Below, piece after piece: positions 54,622-63,717 of a DNA stretch of 64,000 nt. Location: positions 5,270,001 through 5,334,000 of the forward strand of contig NZ_JACCCC010000001.1 of assembly GCF_013408795.1 (NCBI RefSeq). Direction: 5' to 3'. Within the stretch, counting starts at the first letter, position 1. Each line of letters starts with the position of its first letter. The notes beneath the pieces are model-generated. The model was not told the DNA's origin. It saw only the letters and a list, made by a program, of their open reading frames with translations, and searched no databases. The DNA comes from Spinactinospora alkalitolerans. GTDB lineage: Bacteria > Actinomycetota > Actinomycetes > Streptosporangiales > Streptosporangiaceae. The translations under genes and the position numbers were made by a program.

Positions 54622-55703
54622 ACCTCCGCGGTCAGGGCCTCCAGGTACCTCGTCCAGTACGGCTCCGGGTCGACCGGGCGCACGCCGGCGCGCAGCCGCA
54701 GCGCCTCGCCCGGCGCGTAGAACGCACGCAGGGTCCGGGCCAGGTCGTCGGCGTCACCCGGTTCGCACAGCAGGCCGTCGACGCCCTCGCGCACGTGGTC
54801 GGGCAGGGTGCCGGCGCGCGTGGCGATCACCGGGCGCCCGTGCTCGTGGGCGAGCCAGACGTTCTGCGACGCGGTCGCGTTCCGGTAGGGCAGCACGAGG
54901 GCGTCGGCCGCGGCGAACAGGCCGTCGAGCTCGCCGGCCGGCACGTACCCCTCGCGCAGCTCCACCCGGTCGGTGATTCCGAGGTCGGCCGCGAGCCCGC
55001 GCAACTCGTCCGAACCGCCCCAGAACTCGCCCGCGACGGTCAGCGACACCCCCGGCGGGCCGGAGGCGAGCGCGCGCAGCAGCACGTCCACCCCCTTGTA
55101 GGGGCGCACGATGCCGAAGAAGAGCAGCCGCCGGTGCACCGACTCCCGATCGGGGGCCGGCCGGGCGCGGATCGCGGGGAGGTGCGGCGGCAGCTCCGCC
55201 GTCCGCACGGCGGAGCCGGTGAGCGACCGGGCGAGCTCCGCCTGCTCCGGCGAGTGGGTCAGCACCGCGCCGACCCGGCCCAGCAGCGCGCGCACGAGGG
55301 CTGCGTCGAGCGCGCCGCGCTCGTGCGGCAGCACGTTGTGGCACAACGCGACCGCGGCGGCCCTGCGGCCCGCGCCGCCGAGCAGTCCCAGATACGGCGG
55401 CACCTGCAGCGGGGTGAACAGGGTGAGCACGACGAGGTCGGCCCAGCGGCCCAACCGCCGCCCGGTCCGCCACCACCCGTCCGGCCGGTACCAGGCGAGC
55501 TCGTGCCGGGTGCGCGGGTAGGGCTCGCCCTCGGGCGCGTCGATGCGCTGCTCGCCCGGGTAGAGCAGCGCGGGGTACTGGGCGCGCCAGGACTCGATGA
55601 CGGTGTCGTGCCCTGCGGCGGCGAGCCGGTGCGCGAGCTCCGTGGTGTGCCGGGCGCCGCCGCCCTTGTAGGGGTGGGCCGGCCCGACCAGCGCGATCCG
55701 CAT
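54618..55703 (-). CDS. GT4-family glycosyltransferase
   Basis: 361 residues; ATG at 55703 after GGGAGGAGC. GT-B fold: MRIALVGPAHPYKGGGARHT, LSLCHNVLPHE-like region (VALCHNVLPHERGALD), FFGIVRPYKGVDVLLRALAS and the C-terminal YRNATASQNVWLAHEHGRPV with GLLCEPGDADDLARTL. In many GT4 enzymes the donor loop has E(x7)E; here the sequence is ASQNVWLAHEHGRPVIA, a conserved variant. It is one of several genes likely building a surface glycan. Acceptor and sugar unknown. Confidence 0.87.
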   Translation of the reverse strand: MRIALVGPAHPYKGGGARHTTELAHRLAAAGHDTVIESWRAQYPALLYPGEQRIDAPEGEPYPRTRHELAWYRPDGWWRTGRRLGRWADLVVLTLFTPLQVPPYLGLLGGAGRRAAAVALCHNVLPHERGALDAALVRALLGRVGAVLTHSPEQAELARSLTGSAVRTAELPPHLPAIRARPAPDRESVHRRLLFFGIVRPYKGVDVLLRALASGPPGVSLTVAGEFWGGSDELRGLAADLGITDRVELREGYVPAGELDGLFAAADALVLPYRNATASQNVWLAHEHGRPVIATRAGTLPDHVREGVDGLLCEPGDADDLARTLRAFYAPGEALRLRAGVRPVDPEPYWTRYLEALTAEV

Positions 55704-55713
55704 GCTCCTCCCG

Positions 55714-56649
55714 CTAGCTCCCGTTGCGCGAGCGCACGATCAGGTCGGCCAGCAGCGCCATCGACGCGATCATCAGCCCCGTCATGACCAGCATGATCGT
55801 GTTGTTCCGGATGTAGACCGGGTCGCTGACGACGTCGTAGACGCCCTTCAGCACGCCGATGCCGAGCAGCCACAGCGCGACGGGCATCAGCACCTTCAGC
55901 GGATTGAAGTACATCACCATCCGCAGCACCTGGAGGATGTAGCGGTAGGCGTCGCGCACGAAGTGGAACTTGGAGTCGCCGGACCGCTTGGAGTAGACGA
56001 TCGGCTCGTAGTGCACGCGGTGCTGGTTGGACAGGAACGCCAGGGTGATCGTGGTGACGCAGGAGAACCCGGGCGGGAGCAGCCGCAGGTAGGGCAGCGA
56101 GACCTCGCGGCGGAACGCGCGCAGGCCGGAGTTGAGGTCGGGGATCCTGGTGTTGGTGAGCCACTCGGCGATCTTGCGGATCAGCCACTTGGTGGGGACG
56201 CGCAGGAACCTGTGGGTGCCCATCTCCTGGCTGCGGGCGCCCACGACCTGGGCCACGTCGGGATCGCGCTCCAGGATGGCGACGAGTTCGGGGATGCGCT
56301 CGTTGGGATAGGTCATGTCGGCGTCGGTCCACACCACGATCTCGCCGCGGGCGCGCTGCGTGCCGATCCTGCGGACGGTGCCGGAGCCCCCGTTGTGCCC
56401 GAACGTGATGACGCGCAGGCTCGGGAACGCCGGTTCGGCCTCACGCAGCCGGGCCAGTGTGTCGTCGGTGGAGGCGTCGTCGATGGCCAGGAGCTCGTAG
56501 CGGTAGTCGCAGGCGTCCATCGCCGCGCAGATCCGCTCGACCTCCTTGATGACGTGGTCCTGCTCGTTGTAGCAGGGCAGCACGATCGTGACGTAGGGCG
56601 TGCCGGTGCCGTCGCCGTCGTGTTCGGGGAAAGGGGACATGTCGCTCAC
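55714..56649 (-). CDS. GT2-family polyprenyl-phosphate glycosyltransferase (DPM1-like)
   Basis: 311 residues from a GTG; an ATG three codons on is possible. GT-A fold with TIVLPCYNEQDHVIKEVERI, LLAIDDASTDDTLARL, VWTDADMTYPNERIPELVAI and the acceptor-site RIPDLNSGLRAFRRE. Two C-terminal membrane helices (about 236-260 and 275-300) anchor it. Such enzymes load a sugar from a nucleotide onto polyprenyl phosphate for use outside the membrane, e.g. by a GT-C enzyme such as the neighbour at 56732. Sugar not identifiable. Confidence 0.88.
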   Translation of the reverse strand: MSDMSPFPEHDGDGTGTPYVTIVLPCYNEQDHVIKEVERICAAMDACDYRYELLAIDDASTDDTLARLREAEPAFPSLRVITFGHNGGSGTVRRIGTQRARGEIVVWTDADMTYPNERIPELVAILERDPDVAQVVGARSQEMGTHRFLRVPTKWLIRKIAEWLTNTRIPDLNSGLRAFRREVSLPYLRLLPPGFSCVTTITLAFLSNQHRVHYEPIVYSKRSGDSKFHFVRDAYRYILQVLRMVMYFNPLKVLMPVALWLLGIGVLKGVYDVVSDPVYIRNNTIMLVMTGLMIASMALLADLIVRSRNGS

Positions 56650-56731
56650 GGTGGGCCAAGGATAGCGAGAAGAGCCCGGGCCGCGCGCGCGAGCCCCCGG
56701 GCGGGGCGATCGGGAGCGGGCGCGGACGGGG

Positions 56732-58753
56732 TCACGGCACGACGGCCAGCCAGACGTCGGCGTTGAACCGCCACGCCCCGGACGGCGGCTCCATCAGGGT
56801 GCTGGGGTCCTGATCGGTGTGCACGTCGAACGGGTGGGAGACCCGGGTCCCATTGGGCAGGTAGGGCAGGAGCTGGTCGGGGGAGGACCCGACGAGCACG
56901 GCCCGGCGGCCCCGTTGTTCGATCTCGCCCACCACGCGTTGGACCGAGACCTGGTCGGGGGCGTTGACGTGCGCGGTCGGCACCCCGCAGTTGCCCCGGA
57001 TGAGCTGTTCGAACATGCTGGCCGTGCCGGCGTCGACGATGACGACGCTGCCGTCGTCGGGGATCTGCGCGCACAGTGCGCGGGTGCCCGCCACCGATCC
57101 GACGTCCATGCGGTAGGTCATGATGCCGCTCGCGGTGATCCCGGTGGGGATCAGCAGCGCGGCCGCGCCCAGGGCCGCGACGGAGGCGGGCAGCCACGCG
57201 GGCGGCCGCGCCGGGTGGGCCCGGATCCACCGGATGGCCCAGGCCAGGAACCAGACCGCGAGCAGGATGAACGCGGGGATCACCAGCACGATGAGCCGGC
57301 GGCTGGCCCACGGGTGGTCGGGGGTGATCGCGGGGCGGATCAGCGTGGTGGTGACGGTCCAGATCAGCACCATGAGCGGCAGCACCCAGCGCGGCTCCTG
57401 CCGGCGCATGACCCGGCGCAGCAGCAGCGCGACCCCCGCGGTCGCGAGCAGCACCGCGGCCAGGCCCACGTACCAGCCGACCCAGTACAGGCTCATCTCC
57501 TCGTAGGTGCGGTCGGGGTCGAAGGGCAGCCCCTCGACCTCCTGCACCTGCCCGATGTAGTGGGCGGTGGCCTCGTCGCCGTGACCGCGCTGGACGTGGA
57601 CGAGCGGGCGCACGGCGAAACCGGCCATGACCAGCACCGCCAGGGCGGCGGTGGCCGTTGGCAGCCAGGCGGGCCGGTCCGTCCGGGGGACGCCGCGCCG
57701 CCACAGCAGCGCCGTCGCGGCGGCGGTGAGCACGACGACGACCGCGGCGACGGCCAGCAGCGGGTCCAGTGAGGCCGACAGGTACTCCAGGTAGGGCCGC
57801 GACAGCACGAACCCGGCGGTGAACCCGTAGCCGAGGCCGACGGCGAGACCGATGAGCATGGGGACGGCCTGGCCGCGCCGGGCGAGCAGCAGCAGGCCGA
57901 GGAAGCCGACGACCGGGAGGACGTCGCGCAGCACGTCGATGCGCACGGCCAGGCTCAGGCCGAATGCGAGCCCCGCGGCCAGGGCGAGCGCGTGCGGCGC
58001 CCCCCAGCGGTCGCGCAGGGCCGTGCGGCGGGTGAGGCCGTCGTGGGCGAGCGCGAGCGCGCCGAGGAGCAGCACCTGCGTCGCGGGCTCGCTGTAGGTG
58101 GAGCGGCTGATCCACTGCTCGGGCAGGCAGACGGCGAGCGTCAGCGCGGCGAGGGGCGCCCAGCGCGCCCCGATCAGCCTGGCGGCCAGGCCGGCGAACG
58201 TGAGCACGCCCAGGGCGCCGATGAGCGGGGGGAGGACGACCATGCCGTCGAGCCCGCCGATCCAGTAGCCGACCGACAGCAGCAGCGGCGTACCGGCGAG
58301 GAACTGCGGCCAGACCTGATCGCCCACCTGGTAGTAGGCGAGGCTGTTGTAGGCCAGGGCCGGGTCGTCGCCGGCGATCAGCTCGCGCTGCTGCGGGATG
58401 GGCAGGTACCCGTTCTGCGCGATCCACACGGTGTACTGGGCGTAGGAGGCGGCGTCCCTGCGGATCACCAGTTGTTCGGAGTGGTAGGCGAGCTGCACGG
58501 CGGCGAAAGCGAGCACGATGACCCCGACCGCGATGACCGGCCACCACGGGATGTCGTCCTCGGCCGGATCGGGCACCCATCTCGGCACGACGGCGACGGC
58601 CGCGACAACGGCCGGCACCCCGAGGACCACCCCGGTCACCGGGGTGAAGTGCCCGAGGAGCAGGAGCGGGAACGCCACCAGCAGCCAGGCCGAGAACGCG
58701 ACGGCCGGAACGACGGTGACGCGCGCGAACAGGCGGGCGGGGGTCATTCGCAT
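56732..58753 (-). CDS. GT-C-like polytopic glycosyltransferase
   Basis: 673 residues with about 12 membrane helices. Between the second and third helices is an external loop RRDAASYAQYTVWIAQNGYL with a charged start (Arg-Arg-Asp), as in ArnT/PMT-type GT-C enzymes. The C-terminal 130 residues (IVDAGTASMFEQLIRGNCGV, RVVGEIEQRGRRAVLVGSSP) form a soluble outer domain. GT-C enzymes use polyprenyl-phosphate sugars made by DPM1-like GT2 enzymes; such a gene is directly downstream. Target polymer unknown. Confidence 0.78.
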   Translation of the reverse strand: MRMTPARLFARVTVVPAVAFSAWLLVAFPLLLLGHFTPVTGVVLGVPAVVAAVAVVPRWVPDPAEDDIPWWPVIAVGVIVLAFAAVQLAYHSEQLVIRRDAASYAQYTVWIAQNGYLPIPQQRELIAGDDPALAYNSLAYYQVGDQVWPQFLAGTPLLLSVGYWIGGLDGMVVLPPLIGALGVLTFAGLAARLIGARWAPLAALTLAVCLPEQWISRSTYSEPATQVLLLGALALAHDGLTRRTALRDRWGAPHALALAAGLAFGLSLAVRIDVLRDVLPVVGFLGLLLLARRGQAVPMLIGLAVGLGYGFTAGFVLSRPYLEYLSASLDPLLAVAAVVVVLTAAATALLWRRGVPRTDRPAWLPTATAALAVLVMAGFAVRPLVHVQRGHGDEATAHYIGQVQEVEGLPFDPDRTYEEMSLYWVGWYVGLAAVLLATAGVALLLRRVMRRQEPRWVLPLMVLIWTVTTTLIRPAITPDHPWASRRLIVLVIPAFILLAVWFLAWAIRWIRAHPARPPAWLPASVAALGAAALLIPTGITASGIMTYRMDVGSVAGTRALCAQIPDDGSVVIVDAGTASMFEQLIRGNCGVPTAHVNAPDQVSVQRVVGEIEQRGRRAVLVGSSPDQLLPYLPNGTRVSHPFDVHTDQDPSTLMEPPSGAWRFNADVWLAVVP

Positions 58754-58904
58754 GGTGCCACGATGCCAGTTGCCGACCGGTACCGGTGACGCGGAAGGGA
58801 CCGCGGCCCGGTGCCGCCGGCCCGGTTCGGCGGAGGCGTCGGTGGACGGATCCGGTGGCGAGTAGCATGTGCGCGGTTGTGATCACCGTCGACGAAGGGG
58901 CGCC

Positions 58905-59738
58905 GTGTCAGCGGAAGCAGCGGAGACACCCGTGGACCTGTGGCGTCGCGCCGTGGCCGTGGATCCGGCCCGCCCGTTCGTCACCGCCTATGACGAGGCG
59001 ACCGGCGGGCGCGTGGAACTGTCCCACGCCACGTTCGACAACTGGGTGGCCAAGACCGCCAATCTGCTCGTGGACGGGCTCGGCGCGGAGCCCGGGGAGC
59101 GGGTGGCGCTCGCGCTCCCGGTCCACTGGCAGAGCCTGGTGTGGCTGACGGCCTGCTTCTCGACCGGCACGACGGCGGTCGTCGCCGCGGACGGGGAGCA
59201 GGGCGGCGGGGTGCCCGAAGGCGACATCGTCGTCGCCGACGCGGCCCGCCTCGACGCCGCGCTGGACGCCCCCGGCGCCCGCGAGGTCGTCGGCGCCTCG
59301 CTGCACCCGCTCGGCGCCCCCCTCCAGGACTGCCCGCCCGCGGCGATGGACTACGCCGTGGAGGTCCGCGGCTTCGGCGACCGGTTCGCGCCCGCGGCCC
59401 CGGTGCGGCCCGCGGCGGTCGCGCTGGACAGCGGCAGCGGGCACCGGTACACCGGTTCCGATCTGGTGGCCGCCGCCCGCGAAAAGGCAACCGAATGGAA
59501 GCTGACATCCGCCGATCGGGTGGCTATCATCGCTTCCACGTCGGATCCCCTCACGGCTCTGGGACACGACCTCTCACGCTTCCTGGCCGCGGTTCACAGC
59601 GCCTCGGCCCTGGTGCTGACGTCCGGTGCCGATTCGACTAACCTGCAAGCGCGGATTGATATGGAGCGTGTCACGGCGATCGCCGACGCTCGGCCCGAGC
59701 CCCCTCCCATTTCGGGCACCATCAAGCCGTTGACCTGA
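58905..59738 (+). CDS. TIGR03089-family protein (acyl-CoA-ligase-like N-terminus)
   Basis: 277 residues from a GTG at 58905 with AAGGGG 4-5 nt upstream. The sequence VDLWRRAVAVDPARPFVTAY, NLLVDGLGAEPGERVALALP and LSHATFDNWVAKTA is the start of an AMP-dependent synthetase fold, but the ATP motif and C-terminal lid are missing. That matches the actinobacterial TIGR03089 family, which nearly always lies next to an LCP gene as here. Catalysis is unlikely in the usual sense; role unknown. Confidence 0.83.
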   Translation: MSAEAAETPVDLWRRAVAVDPARPFVTAYDEATGGRVELSHATFDNWVAKTANLLVDGLGAEPGERVALALPVHWQSLVWLTACFSTGTTAVVAADGEQGGGVPEGDIVVADAARLDAALDAPGAREVVGASLHPLGAPLQDCPPAAMDYAVEVRGFGDRFAPAAPVRPAAVALDSGSGHRYTGSDLVAAAREKATEWKLTSADRVAIIASTSDPLTALGHDLSRFLAAVHSASALVLTSGADSTNLQARIDMERVTAIADARPEPPPISGTIKPLT

Positions 59739-59758
59739 TACCTACCTTTTGGTGCGCG

Positions 59759-61195
59759 ATGCCCAGAAACCGCTCCTCCTCCCGTAGAGCCGCCCCGGCG
59801 CGCTCCGCGCGCAAGAAGCTGACCGCCGGCGGCTGGGTGGCCGTCATCGCCACCGCCCTGGTGATCTGCAGCAGCCTGACGGCCTACGGCGCCTACTACG
59901 ACATCTACGGCAACATCAGCCAGGAGAGCATCGACACCGATGCCTTCGGCGACCGGCCGAGCAAGGTCGAGGGCGCGGTGAACATCTTGGTCGTCGGTTC
60001 GGATTCGCGCGCCGGCGAGAACGCCGAGTACGGCGAGGCCGAGAGCGAGCGCCCCGATACCCTGGTGATCGCGCACATCTCCCCCGACCAGGACGGCGCG
60101 ACGCTGATCAACCTGCCCCGCGACTCCCTGGTGGACATGCCCTCCTGCTCCCCGACCGAGGACAAGCCGGGCATGAGCGCGCACAGCGGCATGATCGGCG
60201 AGTCGATGAGCCTCGGCGGCGTGCAGTGCCTGTGGAAGACCGTCGAGCAGCTCACCGACATCCACATCGACCACTTCGTCAGCGTCGACTTCGGCGGTTT
60301 CAAGGGCATGGTCGACTCCCTGGGCGGCGTCGAGATGTGCATCCCCGAGCCGCTCGAGGACAAGAAGGCCAAGCTCGACCTCGAGGCCGGCGAGCAGACG
60401 CTGGACGGCGAGCAGTCGCTGGCCTTCGTGCGCTCGCGCTACGCCCAGGGCGACGGCAGCGACCTCGGCCGGATCGAACGCCAGCAGGAGTTCATGGGCG
60501 CCATGCTGCGCAAGGTCATGAGCAGCGAGGTCCTGGCCAGCCCCACGAACCTCTACGACTTCCTCGGCTCGGTCACCGACTCCATCACCACCGACGACGA
60601 GTTCACCGTCGACTCCATGGCCGACATCGCCATCGCCATGCGCGAGGTCGACATGAGCAAGGTCCAGTTCATCACCGTCCCCAACGGGGCGGCCCCCCAG
60701 GACCCGAACCGGATCGCCTGGACCCAGCCCGACGCCTCGGAGCTGTTCCAGGCGGTGGCCAACGACGTCGACCTCTCCGATGACGAGGAGGAGCAGGAGG
60801 GCGGCGGTTCCGAGGAGGAGGCCGAGGAGCCCTCCGTCGCCCCGGAGGAGGTCGCCGTCGAGGTGATCAACGGCACCACCGTCTCCGGTCTGGCCGGTGA
60901 GGCGGGCGCCGGGCTCGGAGACAAGGGTTTCCAGGTCACCGGCACCGGCAACCCGCAGGGCGCGGTGCCGGAGGCGACCACGGTCTACTACGGCTCCGGG
61001 CAGAAGGAGCACGCCGAGGCCGTCGCCGCCGAGCTCGTCAACGCCACCACCGAGGAGAACCCCGCCCTCGGCACCACCGTCCAGCTGGTCCTCTCCGGCG
61101 ACTGGGACGGGCTGAAGGGCGCAGGGGGCGGCGGCATCCCCGACTCGGTCGAGGGCACGACCGCCGAGGCGGCCGAGACGAACGCCTGCGAATGA
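59759..61195 (+). CDS. LytR-CpsA-Psr (LCP) family glycopolymer ligase
   Basis: 478 residues. A basic N-terminus and one helix (about 22-44) anchor the protein; the LCP domain (about 75-340) has VNILVVGSDSRAGE, RPDTLVIAHISPDQD, LINLPRDSLVDMP and the phosphate-binding arginines in FVRSRYAQGDGSDLGRIERQ. An acidic linker (DDEEEQEGGGSEEEAEE) and a LytR_C domain (about 360-460) follow. LCP enzymes attach polymers from polyprenyl carriers to peptidoglycan, the last step for the glycans made by neighbouring genes. A classic terminator follows. Confidence 0.93.
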   Translation: MPRNRSSSRRAAPARSARKKLTAGGWVAVIATALVICSSLTAYGAYYDIYGNISQESIDTDAFGDRPSKVEGAVNILVVGSDSRAGENAEYGEAESERPDTLVIAHISPDQDGATLINLPRDSLVDMPSCSPTEDKPGMSAHSGMIGESMSLGGVQCLWKTVEQLTDIHIDHFVSVDFGGFKGMVDSLGGVEMCIPEPLEDKKAKLDLEAGEQTLDGEQSLAFVRSRYAQGDGSDLGRIERQQEFMGAMLRKVMSSEVLASPTNLYDFLGSVTDSITTDDEFTVDSMADIAIAMREVDMSKVQFITVPNGAAPQDPNRIAWTQPDASELFQAVANDVDLSDDEEEQEGGGSEEEAEEPSVAPEEVAVEVINGTTVSGLAGEAGAGLGDKGFQVTGTGNPQGAVPEATTVYYGSGQKEHAEAVAAELVNATTEENPALGTTVQLVLSGDWDGLKGAGGGGIPDSVEGTTAEAAETNACE

Positions 61196-61226
61196 GCGGC
61201 GTCCCGTCGCCTTGAGTGAGCGGCGA

Positions 61227-61280
61227 GGCCCCGTGCCGGGACGAGCCCACTGCGGCCGTCCGCCGGCACGGGGCCTTTTT
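61227..61280 (+). terminator. Rho-independent terminator after the LCP gene
   Basis: GGCCCCGTGCCGG and CCGGCACGGGGCC form a 13-bp stem with a 23-nt loop, followed by TTTTT (61276-61280), 32 nt after the stop. This is the only textbook U-tract terminator noted in the window. Confidence 0.9.
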
Positions 61281-61354
61281 CTGGCGCTCGGCCCCCGCAC
61301 GGCGGCGCGCGCCGAACCGGAGGCCCGCCATACGGTGGGCCCGGCGCGCCGGGC

Positions 61355-63565
61355 CTACCGTATGGCGGGCACGGTGCCGTCCGGGCGCACCGGTTCGGGG
61401 AACCCGCCGCTGATGATCAGGTCGGTCCACAGTCCCCGGACCCGGCGCAGCGAGTATTTCGCGGCGATCTCGTCCCGGGCCGCCGCGCGCACGGCGTCGA
61501 AGCGCCCCTCGGTCACGATGGAGTGGATCGCGTCGGCCATCGCCCCGGTGTCCTCGTGGATCCAGCGGCGCGAGTAGATCGTGTCGGCCCCCGGCCAGGC
61601 CAGCACGGCCGGGATCCCGCCGGACGCGGCGCACTCGGCCGGGGCCAGGTGGAAGCTCTCGTCGTCGCTGGTGGAGAGCACGAAGCCGACGCGGCGCAGC
61701 CACACCGCCACGTCCGGCCCGTACGGGTCGAACACCACGCCGTCCGCGAGCAGCTCGGAGCGCTGGATCCGGCGGTAGGCGCGCTCGTAGTACTCCCGCT
61801 CCTCCGGGCGGTTCCAGACCCACCAGTAGTCCCACGGCTGCTTGGTCTTGACGGCGAGGGTGTAGCGCGGATCGCGCCGGCGCAGCTCGGCGAGCACGTC
61901 CAGGCCCCGGTCGATCCGCTTGCGCGAGGGCGCGATGCCGATCATCCCAAGCGTGTGCTGCGCGCCCGGCAGCTTCGGCCGGTCCAACTGGTCGACGTCG
62001 ACCCAGTTGGGCAGCACGGCCACCCTGTCCGCGGGCCAGCCCGCGCGCTCCCTGGTGAGGTCGGCGTAGTAGGGGCTGGTGCAGACGATCGCGTCGACCT
62101 TCTCGATGTCGAGCTTGCGCGGCCACTCCGTGTGCAGCTCGAACCGGTGCAGGCGCACCAGCAGCCGCTGCCCGGCCCGCTTGTGCCGCGCGTAGAACAG
62201 CGCGTTGGGGCCGCACCACTCGCAGACGACCACATCGGCCCAGGCCGCGAGTTCCCTGCTGCGGTACTGGTCGTGGGTGTGCAGCGCCTCCCATTCGTCC
62301 AGGCGCACCTCCAGGCCGGGCAGTGCCATGAGGTGCTCGGCCAGGCCGGTGAAGAACGTCAGGTCGTGCCCTGCGATGACCACCTTGAGCGGGCGTTCCG
62401 GGGCGACTCCCCCGGGCGCGGGCGGCAGGGCGAGCCGCAGGTGTCCGCGTAGCCGCTCGACCGCGCGCTCCAGCGTGAAGCGGCCGGATGCATCGGCGCA
62501 GCGCTGCGCGGCCGACCGGTAGGTCTGCGGGTCGGTGGCGAGCACGAGCGCGTCGGCGACCGAGTCGAGGTCCTCGCCGGCGTAGAGCGGGTAGTCCGGG
62601 CCGAGCAGCTCCTCGTGCATCGGGGTGCGGTTGAGCACCACCGGCAGGCCGAGGGCGCCGAACTCCGGCACCTTGGCCGCCAGTTCCAGGTCGGTGTCGG
62701 CCTCGGGGGCGCGCCACGACAGTCCGACGTCGCACTGGGCCGCCAGCCGCAGCGCCTCCTCGTGCGGGCGCCCGCCGTGCCGGACGAGATCGGGCGTGTC
62801 CTCCAGCGCCCGCCCCATCCGCTTGGCCCATTCCGCCGGGTCGCGGTGGATTCCGTCGCCGATCACGTGCAGCTCGGCCGGCACCCCGCGCCGGCCCAGG
62901 GCGGCCGGCAGCCCGGTCATCTCCAGCGTGTTCCACCGGGGCGCGAAGCCGCCGGTGTAGACGATCCTGAGCGGCGTGCGCGGCGTGCCGGGGCCGACCG
63001 CCCCCTCCGGCGGCGGCACGACGACCGGGGGGAACAGCACGCTCTTGCCGCACGCGGCCGGGACCGAGGACTCCAGGAAGCCGCGCAGCTCCTCGGTCGG
63101 GCAGAGCAGGAGGCGCGAGGCGACCGCGATGTCGGTGAGCTCGGAGACGACGGCGGAGGTGAGGCCGGTCGCCGTCTGCGGCACGTCGGTGACGCAGGTC
63201 CACAGCCGACCGGCCAGCGCATCGGTGTGGGCGGCGACCGCCGCCGTGCGGCGGCCGCGCAGCACGACGAGGTCGAACCGCCGCTCGGAGTCGAGGCGGG
63301 TGATCAGGGCGACGGCCTGCTCCGGAGTGAGCCCGCGCGGGCCGAGGTCGTCGAGCAGGGACTCCTCGTAGGGGCGCCGCAGCGTGACGCCGGGCGCGCC
63401 GTCGAGCGGGGCGGTCAGCCGCTCGTTCCCGACCCGGGTCTTGAGCAGCAGGGTGACCTCGCACCCTGCGGCGGCCAGGCATCGGGTCATCGACTGCGCC
63501 CAGACCGCCGACCCGTCAACGGTGTTGAGGTCGACGTCGCCGTAGACGAGTGCGCGAATGCTCAC
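61355..63565 (-). CDS. Two-domain GT4-type glycosyltransferase
   Basis: 736 residues from a GTG at 63565 with AAGGGAA about 5 nt upstream; the frame open to 63970 is not used. The N-terminal half (about 1-370) has VYGDVDLNTVDGSAVWAQSM, IVYTGGFAPRWNTLEM and VPEFGALGLPVVLNRTPMHE, a GT-B enzyme. The second half (about 395-736) repeats the fold: KVVIAGHDLTFFTGLAEHLM, VDAIVCTSPYYADLTRERAG, TLGMIGIAPSRKRIDRGLDV and a donor-like DDESFHLAPAECAASGGIPA. Two fused glycosyltransferases could add two sugars in sequence, or one may be inactive. A surface polysaccharide is the probable target. Confidence 0.82.
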   Translation of the reverse strand: MSIRALVYGDVDLNTVDGSAVWAQSMTRCLAAAGCEVTLLLKTRVGNERLTAPLDGAPGVTLRRPYEESLLDDLGPRGLTPEQAVALITRLDSERRFDLVVLRGRRTAAVAAHTDALAGRLWTCVTDVPQTATGLTSAVVSELTDIAVASRLLLCPTEELRGFLESSVPAACGKSVLFPPVVVPPPEGAVGPGTPRTPLRIVYTGGFAPRWNTLEMTGLPAALGRRGVPAELHVIGDGIHRDPAEWAKRMGRALEDTPDLVRHGGRPHEEALRLAAQCDVGLSWRAPEADTDLELAAKVPEFGALGLPVVLNRTPMHEELLGPDYPLYAGEDLDSVADALVLATDPQTYRSAAQRCADASGRFTLERAVERLRGHLRLALPPAPGGVAPERPLKVVIAGHDLTFFTGLAEHLMALPGLEVRLDEWEALHTHDQYRSRELAAWADVVVCEWCGPNALFYARHKRAGQRLLVRLHRFELHTEWPRKLDIEKVDAIVCTSPYYADLTRERAGWPADRVAVLPNWVDVDQLDRPKLPGAQHTLGMIGIAPSRKRIDRGLDVLAELRRRDPRYTLAVKTKQPWDYWWVWNRPEEREYYERAYRRIQRSELLADGVVFDPYGPDVAVWLRRVGFVLSTSDDESFHLAPAECAASGGIPAVLAWPGADTIYSRRWIHEDTGAMADAIHSIVTEGRFDAVRAAARDEIAAKYSLRRVRGLWTDLIISGGFPEPVRPDGTVPAIR

Positions 63566-63717
63566 GTGCTTCCCTTCGGAACCGATCCGCCGTGCGGGGC
63601 CACCGACGCGCCCCGGCTCCCAGTGTGCCCCCCATCGAGTCCCGCGCCGGTTGCGCCCGGCCCCGGCCGCCGGACCGGACCGCCCCCTCCGGACGTGCCG
63701 CACGGTCTCCGCGGACC

